Source: an uncultured Paraprevotella sp. (GTDB taxonomy: Bacteria; Bacteroidota; Bacteroidia; Bacteroidales; Bacteroidaceae). From it: a stretch of 64,000 bases of DNA. The notes beneath the pieces are model-generated. The model made no database searches. It saw nothing but the letters and a program-made list of their open reading frames with translations, and had not been told where the DNA came from. Of the stretch, positions 24,334-33,619 are shown piece after piece (the first letter of the stretch is position 1; each line of letters begins with the position of its first letter). Location: contig URKA01000004.1 in NCBI GenBank assembly GCA_900548345.1, forward strand, positions 45,302-109,301, in the 5' to 3' direction. A program made the translations under genes and the position numbers.

Positions 24334-26493
24334 TCAGTCTTCTTTGGCCTGTCCGGCTTCAAAATCCTTCATGAGTTTATCCTGAACGTCAGACGGCACA
24401 AGTTCATAACTTGCAAACTTCATGATAAACGAAGCACGACCGCCAGTAATGGAACTCAATGTCGTACAATAATTGGACATCTCTTTCAAAGGTACCTTGG
24501 CTACAAGTTTCTCGTAACCATTCTCACTGGTCATACCCATAATCATACCGCGACGCCCTTGCAAATCGCTCATCACATCCCCCATCTTGTCGCTGGGAAC
24601 GAAAACTTCAACATCGTATATCGGCTCCAATATCTTCGGACCAGCTTCCTTAAAGGCCATGCTGAAAGCATTACGCCCAGCTAACATGAACGACAATTCA
24701 TTGGAATCAACCGGATGCATCTTACCGTCGTACACAATCACACGCACATCACGGGCATAGCTTCCTGTCAAAGGCCCTTGTTCCATCCTCTGCATCACAC
24801 CTTTCAATATTGCCGGCATAAAACGTGCGTCAATGGCACCACCTACCACAGAATTGATGAAGACCAGTTTTCCGCCCCATTCCAAAGTAACTTCTTCCTT
24901 ATTTTTCACATTCACTCTATACTCCTGACCGTTGAAACGGTAAACCTCAGGCTCCGGCATACCTTCGTAATAAGGCTCCACAATCAAATGCACCTCACCG
25001 AACTGGCCAGCACCTCCGGATTGTTTCTTATGACGATAATCAGCTCTCGCAGCCTTTGTAATCGTTTCACGATATGGAATACGCGGCTCCTCATATTTAA
25101 TGGAAATCTTCTCATTGTTCTCCATGCGCCACTTCAATGTACGCAAATGGAATTCTCCCTGACCGTGTACCAGAATCTGCCTCAATTCCTTGCTCTGTTC
25201 GATTACCCATGTCGGGTCTTCCTCACGCATACGGTTCAAAGCATTCATCATCTTTTCCGTCTCCGCCTCGTTTACGGCCTTTACAGCTCTCGTATATTTG
25301 GAATTGGGATATTTGATGAAGTTGAATCTATTTTCCGCATTGCGGTCATTCAACGTATTACCGGTCTTTACATCCTTCAGTTTTACCGCACAGCCTATAT
25401 CTCCCGCCACGATTTCCTCAACCTTAACACGGTTGGCTCCGGCACAAACAAACAACTGCGACATGCGCTCCTTTGAGCCGCGGTCTGCATTATTCAAATC
25501 ATCTCCCTCATGCACCTTACCGCTCATCACTTTGAAATACTGCACTTCCCCTATATGCGGTTCAACGGCCGTTTTAAAGAAGTAAAGCGAAGTCGGCCCG
25601 TTCGGGTCCGGTTCCACCTCCACACCTCTGGTATTATGCACCTTGGGCATTTCATTCACAAAAGGCACTACATTCCCCAAGAATTCCATCAGACGACGCA
25701 CACCCATATCTTTACCTGCGCATACACAGAAAACGGGGAATATGCCACGGGCAGCCAATCCTTTGCGTATTCCTTCACGCATTTCATCTTCTGTCAGCGT
25801 CTCGCTGTCGAAGAATTTTTCCATCAAGGTTTCATCGTTCTCAGCTGCGGCCTCCACAAGAGCCTTGTGCATTTCCATCGCTTTCTCCTTCTGGTCCTCC
25901 GGAATTTCTTCAATGACCGGCTCACCGCCTTCAGGTTTCCACGAATATTTCTTCATCAACAGAACGTCAATCAAGGCATTGAAATCCGGACCGGTTTTTA
26001 TAGGATATTGCACAGGGATTACCTTACTTCCGTAAATGGACGTCAACTGTTCCAGAACTGCATCATAGTCACACTTTTCATCATCAAGCTGATTCACCAG
26101 AAAAATCACCGGCTTGCCTAACTTCTCCGTATATCTGAAATGATTCTGTGTACCGACTTCCGCTCCATATTGCCCGTTCAACAACAGGACGGCCGTATCC
26201 GTCACATTCAATGCAGTCATGGCTGCCCCCACAAAATCATCGGAGCCCGGACAGTCTATAATATTCAGTTTCTTATTATTCCATTCCACATGAAAAACAG
26301 TGGAAAATACGGAATAACCATATTCCTGTTCTACTGGAAAATAGTCACTTACGGTATTTTTTGCCGTAATACGTCCGCGACGCTTGATTACTCCGCTCTC
26401 ATACAGCAAAGCCTCTGTAAGGGTGGTTTTACCAGAACCGTCATTTCCCAACAGGGCTATGTTCTTAATCTCATTCGTTTGATATACTTTCAT
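24334..26493 (-). CDS. fusA2: EF-G2, GTPase-defective elongation factor G paralogue
   Basis: 719 residues with all five EF-G domains. The nucleotide-binding region is degenerate: G1 is GNDGSGKTT (16-24) instead of GHVDHGKTT, the G3 motif is D80-C-P-G-S-D-D-F87 with serine (S84) in place of the histidine that activates water, and G4 is NQLD (134-137). Switch I lacks the RGITI motif. This matches the Bacteroides EF-G2 (BT2167 in B. thetaiotaomicron), reported to support translocation without GTP hydrolysis during carbon starvation and gut colonisation. It sits upstream of rprXY, as I recall for that species. No TAnnTTTG box is visible upstream, consistent with activator-dependent expression. 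Confidence 0.92.
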   Translation of the reverse strand: MKVYQTNEIKNIALLGNDGSGKTTLTEALLYESGVIKRRGRITAKNTVSDYFPVEQEYGYSVFSTVFHVEWNNKKLNIIDCPGSDDFVGAAMTALNVTDTAVLLLNGQYGAEVGTQNHFRYTEKLGKPVIFLVNQLDDEKCDYDAVLEQLTSIYGSKVIPVQYPIKTGPDFNALIDVLLMKKYSWKPEGGEPVIEEIPEDQKEKAMEMHKALVEAAAENDETLMEKFFDSETLTEDEMREGIRKGLAARGIFPVFCVCAGKDMGVRRLMEFLGNVVPFVNEMPKVHNTRGVEVEPDPNGPTSLYFFKTAVEPHIGEVQYFKVMSGKVHEGDDLNNADRGSKERMSQLFVCAGANRVKVEEIVAGDIGCAVKLKDVKTGNTLNDRNAENRFNFIKYPNSKYTRAVKAVNEAETEKMMNALNRMREEDPTWVIEQSKELRQILVHGQGEFHLRTLKWRMENNEKISIKYEEPRIPYRETITKAARADYRHKKQSGGAGQFGEVHLIVEPYYEGMPEPEVYRFNGQEYRVNVKNKEEVTLEWGGKLVFINSVVGGAIDARFMPAILKGVMQRMEQGPLTGSYARDVRVIVYDGKMHPVDSNELSFMLAGRNAFSMAFKEAGPKILEPIYDVEVFVPSDKMGDVMSDLQGRRGMIMGMTSENGYEKLVAKVPLKEMSNYCTTLSSITGGRASFIMKFASYELVPSDVQDKLMKDFEAGQAKED

Positions 26494-26645
26494 TCTGTAT
26501 TAATTTTTAAGGAAACTATTTAAAACGGCACGAAATTTAGCAAAAAAAGCAGATTAAACCAACTAAACGAAGGGTTTGTTAGTTATGTTATTCAACATAG
26601 CACCAATAATCCGCATCTTTGAACGATATTTTCAACGAAAAGGAC

Positions 26646-26653
26646 TACCTTTG
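26646..26653 (+). promoter_or_regulatory. -7 box for hemW
   Basis: TACCTTTG, 29 nt before the hemW ATG, in the divergent spacer with EF-G2. Confidence 0.6.
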
Positions 26654-26681
26654 TCTGTTCGACATCATACATTAAGCATAA

Positions 26682-27875
26682 ATGGCAGGAATTTACATTC
26701 ATATTCCCTTTTGCAAAAGCCGTTGCATATACTGCGACTTCTATTCAACGACCTGCAAAGAGTATATCCCGAAATACATTGATGCCCTGACCCGTGAACT
26801 GGTCTTGCGGGCCGATTACCTGCAAACAGGGGGAAGACTCCCCGATATCGGGACCATATATATCGGCGGAGGAACGCCATCCCTTCTCGACACTGCATAT
26901 ATTCATCGGATGTTGGATATTATATATAAGGTATATCCAGTATCGGAACAAGCAGAGATTACCATGGAAGCCAACCCGGACGACCTCACTGAAAAGAAGA
27001 TAAGAGAACTCCGCCTCTTGCCTGTCAACCGCCTCAGTATGGGCATACAGACGTTTGATGACGAGAAACTGCAACTGTTACACCGCAGACACCGTGGAAA
27101 ACAAGCAGCCGACACGGTACGTGCATGCCAGGACGCCGGCTTCGATAACATCAGCATCGACCTTATTTACGGTCTGCCCCGACAGACACTCGCGAACTGG
27201 GAATACGACCTTGAACGAGCCATTGGATTGAATACACAACACATCTCTGCCTACAGCCTTACCTACGAAGAAGGTACACCGATATGGACCATGAGAGAAA
27301 AACGGACTGTGACGGAAGCCGACGAAGAACTCAGTCTGGATATGTTCAAGCTGCTTACCGACAGATTGTCGGCCGCACACTTCGAGCATTATGAAATCTC
27401 CAATTTTGCACTGAAGGGGTTCAGGTCACGCCACAATTCTTCTTACTGGGAAGGAATACCCTATCTGGGATGCGGCCCTTCGGCACACTCGTTCGACGGG
27501 CATAGCCGCCAATGGAACTGCGTCGACCTGCACACATATATCAATCGCGTAACCTCCTGCCATCGCCCGGATGACTTTACAGACGCCTCATGGATACAAA
27601 AGGAAGACCTGACTGTGTACGAAAGCTACAACGATTGTATCGTAACAGCCCTCCGAACCTCAAAAGGGGTTAATCTTCATGCATTGAGGGAGCGGTTCGG
27701 CAACAGGCTGGCCGACTATTGTATGGAGAACGCCAGGCCGCATATACAGCGCGGCACACTGGAAATCATCGAAACAAAAAAGAAGCATACCCCAGAAGGT
27801 ATGCTTAAACTCACGCGTCGAGGAATATTCCTTTCGGACGACATCATGTGCGACCTGTTATATATAGACGACTAA
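26682..27875 (+). CDS. hemW: Radical SAM haem chaperone HemW
   Basis: 397 residues. MAGIYIHIPFCKSRCIYCDF carries the radical SAM cysteines C11, C15 and C18; GGGTPSLL and MEANPDDL are typical of the HemN/HemW family. The short length and the lack of the HemN N-terminal segment point to HemW, which binds haem and inserts it into respiratory proteins rather than oxidising coproporphyrinogen. Its stop overlaps the convergent DUF4827 stop. A hairpin near its 3' end (27783-27806) looks like the terminator of that antisense gene. Confidence 0.9.
   Translation: MAGIYIHIPFCKSRCIYCDFYSTTCKEYIPKYIDALTRELVLRADYLQTGGRLPDIGTIYIGGGTPSLLDTAYIHRMLDIIYKVYPVSEQAEITMEANPDDLTEKKIRELRLLPVNRLSMGIQTFDDEKLQLLHRRHRGKQAADTVRACQDAGFDNISIDLIYGLPRQTLANWEYDLERAIGLNTQHISAYSLTYEEGTPIWTMREKRTVTEADEELSLDMFKLLTDRLSAAHFEHYEISNFALKGFRSRHNSSYWEGIPYLGCGPSAHSFDGHSRQWNCVDLHTYINRVTSCHRPDDFTDASWIQKEDLTVYESYNDCIVTALRTSKGVNLHALRERFGNRLADYCMENARPHIQRGTLEIIETKKKHTPEGMLKLTRRGIFLSDDIMCDLLYIDD
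27776..27806 (-). terminator. Antisense terminator embedded in the hemW 3' end
   Basis: AAGCATACC (27783-27791), 6-nt loop, GGTATGCTT (27798-27806). On the minus strand the stem is followed by CTTTTTTG. It would terminate the DUF4827 transcript inside the hemW coding region. Confidence 0.75.
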
Positions 27876-28606
27876 TTGCGCATCTCCTGAAATGTCAGTT
27901 CATAAAAGCAAGGATACACATTGGAAGAAGCATCGCTGTGCCCTTGTGAATGAGGAACAATCAGGCGGACCTTGGCAATCCCCTTATCTTCAGCAATCTG
28001 CCGGCCGATGTTGATATAGGTAAAAGGCACAAGCCAGCCGGCCGGCACAGCCTTGGAACCATAGTAGCTATACATGGCCCCGCCACCGTTTACAGATGTA
28101 TTGAAAGACCCTGTAAACGTTCCGTAAGTGTTCGTCACATCTATGATGTCGGGATTTGTCGACCAATACATCGTATTATTCGTTGTCTGCACGGAATCCC
28201 TCATGATATTGAACTCCGTGTAACGGCAAATGATGCGCTTCCGCTGCCCGTTCAGCAGTTTGCTGCCCGCCCCCTTGCGCACAATCTGCATGTAGATTCC
28301 CGTATTTTCAAACACCACATACTCATTATTGTCGATATTCGTCAGGCTGTCCTGTGCATAAAACTGCGACTCTGTAATGACATTTATCTTTCCGACATGT
28401 ATCAGTTCCGCACCGTCTCCGCCACGTATCGTCACATCACGTCCGATAAAGGCCGAGATAGCGTCGCGTTCCTTTTCACGTTGTTCGGCGTATGTCTCCT
28501 CATCGCTACACCCCTGCAATCCCCATACAAGACAAGTCAGCAGACACAGCATAACCGTCTTTGTCTTCATGTCAATCCGTACTTTCATTATCGTATCTTC
28601 TTTCAT
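27872..28606 (-). CDS. DUF4827 lipoprotein
   Basis: 244 residues from ATG 28606; M7 and M13 are alternative starts. The leader ends GLQGC, a lipobox (C33 from the first ATG). The soluble part resembles DUF4827, an FKBP-like fold family of Bacteroidales lipoproteins without demonstrated isomerase activity. The start overlaps the nrnA stop in an ATGA junction, suggesting translational coupling. The 3' end overlaps the convergent hemW stop by 3-4 nt. Function unknown; probably an envelope protein. Confidence 0.8.
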   Translation of the reverse strand: MKEDTIMKVRIDMKTKTVMLCLLTCLVWGLQGCSDEETYAEQREKERDAISAFIGRDVTIRGGDGAELIHVGKINVITESQFYAQDSLTNIDNNEYVVFENTGIYMQIVRKGAGSKLLNGQRKRIICRYTEFNIMRDSVQTTNNTMYWSTNPDIIDVTNTYGTFTGSFNTSVNGGGAMYSYYGSKAVPAGWLVPFTYINIGRQIAEDKGIAKVRLIVPHSQGHSDASSNVYPCFYELTFQEMRN

Positions 28607-29649
28607 TTCGTTTTTACCGCCAGCAAGGGCGTATATTTCTTCAGTGCCACGCGCACACGCTCCACAGCTTCATCCATCGTACATGCCAACTCTCCACCGG
28701 CCGCATTCAGATGGCCGCCTCCATTGAAAAAATCCTCAGCCATACGGTTACAGGGGAAGTCGTCCACAGAACGCAGTGACACACGAACCATGCCGTTCCG
28801 TTCGGTATCCTCACGCAGGAAAACCGACAGACGCGACTTGCGGATCTGCAAAGGCATGTTCACGAACCCTTCCGTATCACCTTTCCGATGCGAAAAACGT
28901 TTCTGCTCTTCGCGTGTAAGCGTCATCAGCGAAGCATGGTATTCAGGGAAATACTCCAGTTTCACGTAAAGCATATACCCCAACAGGCGGAACCGGTCGA
29001 CGGAATAGCTGAAGAATACATTCCTGTAAATCTTGTCCTTATCAAATCCTTTTGTCAGCAGTTGCCCGATGATATGGTAGATGTCACTGCGGTTCGAATT
29101 GTACGAAAAGCATCCCGTATCGGTCATCATACCGGTATACAGGCATACGGCCTCATCGCAAGTCATCGGCTCCAGTCCGTCCGCTTCCACCATGATACGG
29201 TACAACAGTTCGCAAGTCGAGCTCATTTCTGGATGCGAAGACACCCACACGCAAAAATCGGTGGGATTCAGGTGATGGTCAATCATCATCTTCTGTGCCT
29301 GGGATGCCGTCACAACAGCCTCCATCATTTGCAGACGGTCGGGGGAATTGAAATCAAGACAGACTATCAAATCGGCAGACTTCAACACCGGCTCCACATC
29401 GGCCTCATGCTTGTCGTATACTTGCACCTTGTCCGTACCCGGCATCCATGACAGGAAATCGGGATACATGTTCGGCACCACAGGGACGGCCTCTTTACCC
29501 TTCCGCCAGAGATAATGCGAGAAGGCCAGGACTGCCCCCAGCGCATCTCCGTCGGGAGATACGTGGCAGGTGACCACAATGTGATGCGCCTTGTCTATCA
29601 GCGCACGGAACCGCGTCAGTTCCGTTTCGGACAGGATACGTTCCAGCAT
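28603..29649 (-). CDS. nrnA: DHH-family NrnA: oligoribonuclease / pAp phosphatase
   Basis: 348 residues. The DHH domain has SPDGDALGAVLA, LDFNSPDRL and MIDHHLNP as the metal-binding motifs; the C-terminal DHHA1 domain has the GGGHLNAAGG RNA-binding loop. NrnA-type enzymes degrade nanoRNA and dephosphorylate 3',5'-pAp, replacing Orn in these bacteria. It has its own -7 box and is translationally coupled to the downstream lipoprotein gene. Confidence 0.93.
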   Translation of the reverse strand: MLERILSETELTRFRALIDKAHHIVVTCHVSPDGDALGAVLAFSHYLWRKGKEAVPVVPNMYPDFLSWMPGTDKVQVYDKHEADVEPVLKSADLIVCLDFNSPDRLQMMEAVVTASQAQKMMIDHHLNPTDFCVWVSSHPEMSSTCELLYRIMVEADGLEPMTCDEAVCLYTGMMTDTGCFSYNSNRSDIYHIIGQLLTKGFDKDKIYRNVFFSYSVDRFRLLGYMLYVKLEYFPEYHASLMTLTREEQKRFSHRKGDTEGFVNMPLQIRKSRLSVFLREDTERNGMVRVSLRSVDDFPCNRMAEDFFNGGGHLNAAGGELACTMDEAVERVRVALKKYTPLLAVKTK

Positions 29650-29679
29650 AAAGACTTTCGTGTTTCTGTTTTAAGTGTA

Positions 29680-29687
29680 CAAATATA
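29680..29687 (-). promoter_or_regulatory. -7 box for nrnA
   Basis: Minus-strand TATATTTG, about 31 nt before the nrnA ATG, in the 59-nt gap after comEC. Confidence 0.5.
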
Positions 29688-29708
29688 CTACAAAAAGTCC
29701 GCCTGCCC

Positions 29709-31823
29709 TCATTTTAATGCAACTTTTAACGCTCCTTGGGTTTCCATATCGTGAATTTTCCAGCCGAGTGCCGTGCAGGTTTCCATATACTTCTCCCTTT
29801 CAAAGGCGTGCAGCGAGGCATCCAATACGACACAACGCGGACGAACGCCATGCGACAACTGCTTCAAATCGCCCTTGTATCCACGGCACAGATAGAGATA
29901 ATCCACATCCGCACACACCGAATCCGGCCAGTGTTCCCACCTGCTGTCGCACAACATTAGGAATGACGGGCCACCGGCCAGCCGCGCCCACCCTGACTGG
30001 TAATGCAAACGGGCATTACGGCTGTCTGCCACAACACGTATAGGAGGTTCCGACAGTTTCTTGCGCCAGAATGTCTTTTCGATATAGGCCATCCCTTCAT
30101 CCGCACGGGCTGGATAGACAGGGAACAGATAAGAACAGCGGGGTGACTTGATGACGTGAACGGCCGGACACGACGGATTATTATAAAAAACGACACAGGG
30201 CACGACGGCATGCCGCCGCTTTTCGACCATCCAGACCACAGCCAGACACAGCGAAACGACCGACATGCATTTCAGCCAACGGGGATATGTCATGTAACGG
30301 CGCACCATGAACACGAACAACCAAACGTATGCTGACAACACGGTCCAAAACGACCAGTCCACATTCACCGACGAGAAAGGAAGGCGGACGGCATGCGACA
30401 GCAGTCCGTTTTGCAGACGGATGATTTGCCCCACCCCCACAGACAGCCACGACGCGAGCAGCCAGCTCCCCCACTCCGCCACAAGAAGCAAAGGCATGGC
30501 GAAGAGCAGTAACGCGGTCAACGGCGAGACCAGCAAAGTCAACCATGCGGAATACATGGAAAACGTACCGAAATAATATCCTACGAGCGGAAAGGTGAAC
30601 AGTTGGGCCGAGCATGACAGCCACAGACTGCGTACAAGCCAACCGGCCAAAGGCAACCGGGCTACTTTCCATTTCCGGCAAAGCGGATAGACCGCAAGTA
30701 TACCGGTCATGGCAAGAACCGAAAGCTGGAAACCTACGTCATAAAGGTACATCGGTTCGGCGCACAGCATACAAAACACACCCGCCGACAGCGCATGAAC
30801 CGACACGCCTGTCCGCCCCCACATTACGGCACACCATATCAGCGTGTACATGGAAGCGGCACGCACCAGCGAGGCGGGCAAACCTGCCACGAAAACATAA
30901 GTCCACATCAGAAAAAGCGCAGACAACCCCACCGCCCATCGTAACCGTCTACGACGTCCGCACCTCAGAAGCAGGAAATTGAACACAAACATCAGATAGC
31001 CGAGATGCATCCCCGACAATGCCAATATATGCCCGACCCCGGTTTCGGCATACAAGTCGCGCACATCGCGCGACAGACTTGACTTGTCGCCGAGCGTCAC
31101 AGCCGAAAACAGCGCATATTCCTCACCTTGCATGCCGGCTTGCCTGTAGAATGCAAGCAGACGGTTGCGCCACCCTAATGCCTTGATTCGCCACAATGTC
31201 AGCCACGGAAGACCTGATTCCCCGTCATAAGCCAGGTCACACGCCCGCCACTTCCCCGACGATAGGAATGCACGTCCGGAAATACCCTTCACGCCTTGAT
31301 AACGTGCATAATCAAACTCCTCAGGATTACCCCGATTTCGCAAATTCCGCACCTGTGTCTTGAAAAGCACCCGACTACCAGCATCCAGCATCTCCGAAAG
31401 CGAGTCCCTTGAAAAGGTCAGGGACAGTTTGCGCAACTTTCGCGCCCTGCCCGCATGGGACACATAGGAAAGCGCATCTGCCGTCACCGAACGTTCCGAC
31501 ATGCGCGGCACGTCAACCAGAACCGCCTGATATACCCGCTCCACGTCGGGCCATTTTTCCGACAAACCGTACCAGGCCGAAGCGGAACGCCACAGACCGA
31601 ACAGGAACAGGAAAAAAAGAAGAAAAAAGCCGAAAAGAACATGGCCGGAAAGAAGATGCCGACCGACTGCCACCGAACCGCTCCAAGTAAGACACAATGA
31701 CACAAACAAACAGGCCATACCTGCCGCCATGCCCCAGAGCACAATGCCGCACGCGCCACTCTCCGACATGTCGCCGGCCAACCATGGTCCGAGGATTATC
31801 CCCGCACACAACGGAACAAGCAA
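29709..31823 (-). CDS. comEC: ComEC/Rec2-family DNA-uptake membrane protein
   Basis: 704 residues as drawn. DUF4131-like N-terminal helices, an OB-like segment (about 110-215), then the polytopic Competence domain (about 240-500; ALSGMHLGYLMFV and SLVRAASMY are signatures). The tail lacks the metallo-beta-lactamase nuclease motif, as I recall for other Bacteroides ComEC proteins. The start is uncertain: 31823 is TTG, and the upstream codons encode LHLVRNFPFIR, which looks like normal ComEC N-terminus; the true start may be the ATT at 31859 or another rare codon. It lies 45 nt or less after rpe. It would carry single-stranded DNA across the inner membrane. Confidence 0.88.
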   Translation of the reverse strand: MLVPLCAGIILGPWLAGDMSESGACGIVLWGMAAGMACLFVSLCLTWSGSVAVGRHLLSGHVLFGFFLLFFLFLFGLWRSASAWYGLSEKWPDVERVYQAVLVDVPRMSERSVTADALSYVSHAGRARKLRKLSLTFSRDSLSEMLDAGSRVLFKTQVRNLRNRGNPEEFDYARYQGVKGISGRAFLSSGKWRACDLAYDGESGLPWLTLWRIKALGWRNRLLAFYRQAGMQGEEYALFSAVTLGDKSSLSRDVRDLYAETGVGHILALSGMHLGYLMFVFNFLLLRCGRRRRLRWAVGLSALFLMWTYVFVAGLPASLVRAASMYTLIWCAVMWGRTGVSVHALSAGVFCMLCAEPMYLYDVGFQLSVLAMTGILAVYPLCRKWKVARLPLAGWLVRSLWLSCSAQLFTFPLVGYYFGTFSMYSAWLTLLVSPLTALLLFAMPLLLVAEWGSWLLASWLSVGVGQIIRLQNGLLSHAVRLPFSSVNVDWSFWTVLSAYVWLFVFMVRRYMTYPRWLKCMSVVSLCLAVVWMVEKRRHAVVPCVVFYNNPSCPAVHVIKSPRCSYLFPVYPARADEGMAYIEKTFWRKKLSEPPIRVVADSRNARLHYQSGWARLAGGPSFLMLCDSRWEHWPDSVCADVDYLYLCRGYKGDLKQLSHGVRPRCVVLDASLHAFEREKYMETCTALGWKIHDMETQGALKVALK

Positions 31824-31867
31824 ACGTATGAATGGAAAATTCCGTACGAGATGAAGAATGCCGGAAG

Positions 31868-32524
31868 TCAGGCTCTCAGATTTTTCAGTACACGTATCTC
31901 TTCCTGCGCATCAGGTGCCTTGAACACGGCACTGCCCGCCACAAGCACGTCCACACCGGCTTCCACCAGCATCCGGCCCGTCTCACGGTTCACACCGCCA
32001 TCCACCTCAATAAGCGCATGCGAACCGCTTTCATCAATCAGCCGACGTAGTTCGCGCACCTTTTTCAATGTGTTGGGAATAAACTTCTGACCGCCGAAAC
32101 CTGGATTGACCGACATCAGCATGACGATGTCCACGTCTTCTATAATATCTGCCAATGACGAAACGGGAGTAGCCGGATTCAACGTTACGCCGGCTTTCAT
32201 GCCGGCTTCCTTGATTTGCTGCACCACACGGTGCAGATGGGGACATGCCTCCACGTGTACATTCATGGAATAGGCCCCCAACGCCTTCACTTCGTTCAGG
32301 AACTTTTCGGGCTGCACAATCATCAGATGCACATCCAAAGGCTTACGGCACAACTTCGCCACATACTTCAACACAGGAAAGCCGAAAGAGATATTGGGCA
32401 CAAACACCCCGTCCATGATATCGATGTGCAACCAGTCGCATTCGCTGTGATTTATCATCTCCATGTCGGACTTCAAATCACCGAAATCCGCAGACAACAA
32501 GGAAGGCGCAACCATATTCTTCAT
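31868..32524 (-). CDS. rpe: Ribulose-phosphate 3-epimerase
   Basis: 218 residues from ATG 32524 (MKNMVAPSLLSADFGDL); a longer frame exists but the promoter lies inside it. TIM barrel with HIDIMDGVFVPNISFG, MLMSVNPGFGGQKFIP and IEVDGGVNRETG; the metal ligands and catalytic aspartates are present. Interconverts ribulose-5-phosphate and xylulose-5-phosphate in the pentose phosphate pathway. First gene of a probable unit with comEC. Confidence 0.97.
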   Translation of the reverse strand: MKNMVAPSLLSADFGDLKSDMEMINHSECDWLHIDIMDGVFVPNISFGFPVLKYVAKLCRKPLDVHLMIVQPEKFLNEVKALGAYSMNVHVEACPHLHRVVQQIKEAGMKAGVTLNPATPVSSLADIIEDVDIVMLMSVNPGFGGQKFIPNTLKKVRELRRLIDESGSHALIEVDGGVNRETGRMLVEAGVDVLVAGSAVFKAPDAQEEIRVLKNLRA

Positions 32525-32557
32525 AGCACGTATATTTATAATGAACCGAGATATACG

Positions 32558-32588
32558 CAAAGGTAAACAAATATCCCGTACGCACAAG
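32558..32588 (-). promoter_or_regulatory. Promoter for rpe-comEC
   Basis: Minus-strand -7 box TACCTTTG (32565-32558), with a CTTG-containing -33 element 19 nt upstream. It places the transcript start after the first possible rpe ATG (32587), supporting the ATG at 32524. Confidence 0.6.
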
Positions 32589-32613
32589 CATACGGGATAA
32601 AAAAAGTTCGTTT

Positions 32614-32781
32614 CTACTCCATAATCATCCGGGCAAATTCTCCGTTGCCGAATTCAAGTTCCTTGTAATTCCTCGCAAATAGTTTCAAGAAAGCAATCGT
32701 CTTTCTCGAAGGTTTAAGAACATCATTGTGTAGAGTTATATCCATAAGCCATGCGTTTATATGAATAACGCTCCGGGGCAT
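32614..32781 (-). CDS. Candidate small protein, 43-55 aa
   Basis: A reading frame of 55 codons starts at ATG 32781 (MPRSVIHINAWL) or at the in-frame ATG 32745 (MDITLHNDVLKPSRKTIAFL), ending at TAG 32614. The shorter form is preferred. The pattern PSRKTIAFLKLFARNY followed by GEFARMIME looks like a real helical peptide; short proteins of this style (a PSRxTIxFxKxFARxY block) are familiar to me from Bacteroides genomes but I cannot name a family. It lies between the ECF sigma gene and rpe on the same strand. Antitoxin-like or regulatory roles are guesses. Confidence 0.5.
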   Translation of the reverse strand: MPRSVIHINAWLMDITLHNDVLKPSRKTIAFLKLFARNYKELEFGNGEFARMIME

Positions 32782-32870
32782 CCTTTTAGTATGCCGGACA
32801 TACTTATTTTTCGCCCCACCGGCCGGTTTTTTATCTCCTCCTCTGCCGCAATGCCTCCTCTTTCTTCCTG

Positions 32871-33461
32871 TCAGACTGCCGTATGAAGTTCTTTCTTCAT
32901 GGCCATCCGCCGCAGGTTGAGCAGGGCATACCGCATACGTCCCAGCGCAGTATTGATGCTCACACCGGTAATCTCGGCGATTTCCTTGAACGACAAGCCT
33001 TGGTAATAGCGCATGAACACCACCTCTTTCTGGTTCTGAGGCAGATGCTCCACAAGCATTTTCACATCGTCCAGCACCTGTTCATGAACCAGTTTTGTTT
33101 CCACATTGGCTTCGGACAACTTGATGTCGTTGAACAAGTCGTAACCCGCCTCTTCGTTCGACACGCTGTTTTCGTTACGCACCTGACGGAAGTGGTCGAT
33201 AACCAGATTATGTGCTATGCGGGTAATCCATGCCTGGAACTTTCCGTTCTCCGTGTAACGCCCCTGCTGGATGGTCACCACAGCTTTCACAAAAGTATCC
33301 TGGAATATGTCATTGGCCACGTCTTCATTGTGCACGACAAAAAGGATATAAGCATATAACTTTTCCTCATACCGTCCCAACAAGACATCAAACGCATTAT
33401 TATTACCTTCGGCATAGAGCTTGACCAACACTTCGTCAGTCAACTTCGTTAAACTCTCCAT
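32871..33461 (-). CDS. ECF-type RNA polymerase sigma factor
   Basis: 196 residues. Region 2 (about 25-95) contains YILFVVHNEDVANDIFQDTFVK and WITRIAHNLVIDHFR; region 4 (about 130-185) contains LPQNQKEVVFMRYYQGLSFK and the recognition helix VSINTALGRMRYAL. No anti-sigma gene is adjacent, unlike the FecR-linked sigma factors of glycan loci, so it is likely a stand-alone housekeeping or stress sigma factor conserved across Bacteroidales. No TAnnTTTG box is seen upstream; possibly autoregulated. Confidence 0.92.
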   Translation of the reverse strand: MESLTKLTDEVLVKLYAEGNNNAFDVLLGRYEEKLYAYILFVVHNEDVANDIFQDTFVKAVVTIQQGRYTENGKFQAWITRIAHNLVIDHFRQVRNENSVSNEEAGYDLFNDIKLSEANVETKLVHEQVLDDVKMLVEHLPQNQKEVVFMRYYQGLSFKEIAEITGVSINTALGRMRYALLNLRRMAMKKELHTAV

Positions 33462-33619
33462 TTAGCTTTCTTTTTTTTGGTCAGAGTAGAATATTCCGAT
33501 AGGCAATACGTGTTTAAATGTTTGAAATGATGTGCAAATAAATAAATAATTTCGGAATAAAACAAATTTATGGACAAAAAACATTTGTGTTCCCGCAAAC
33601 AACCTTATCCTCAAAAGAG

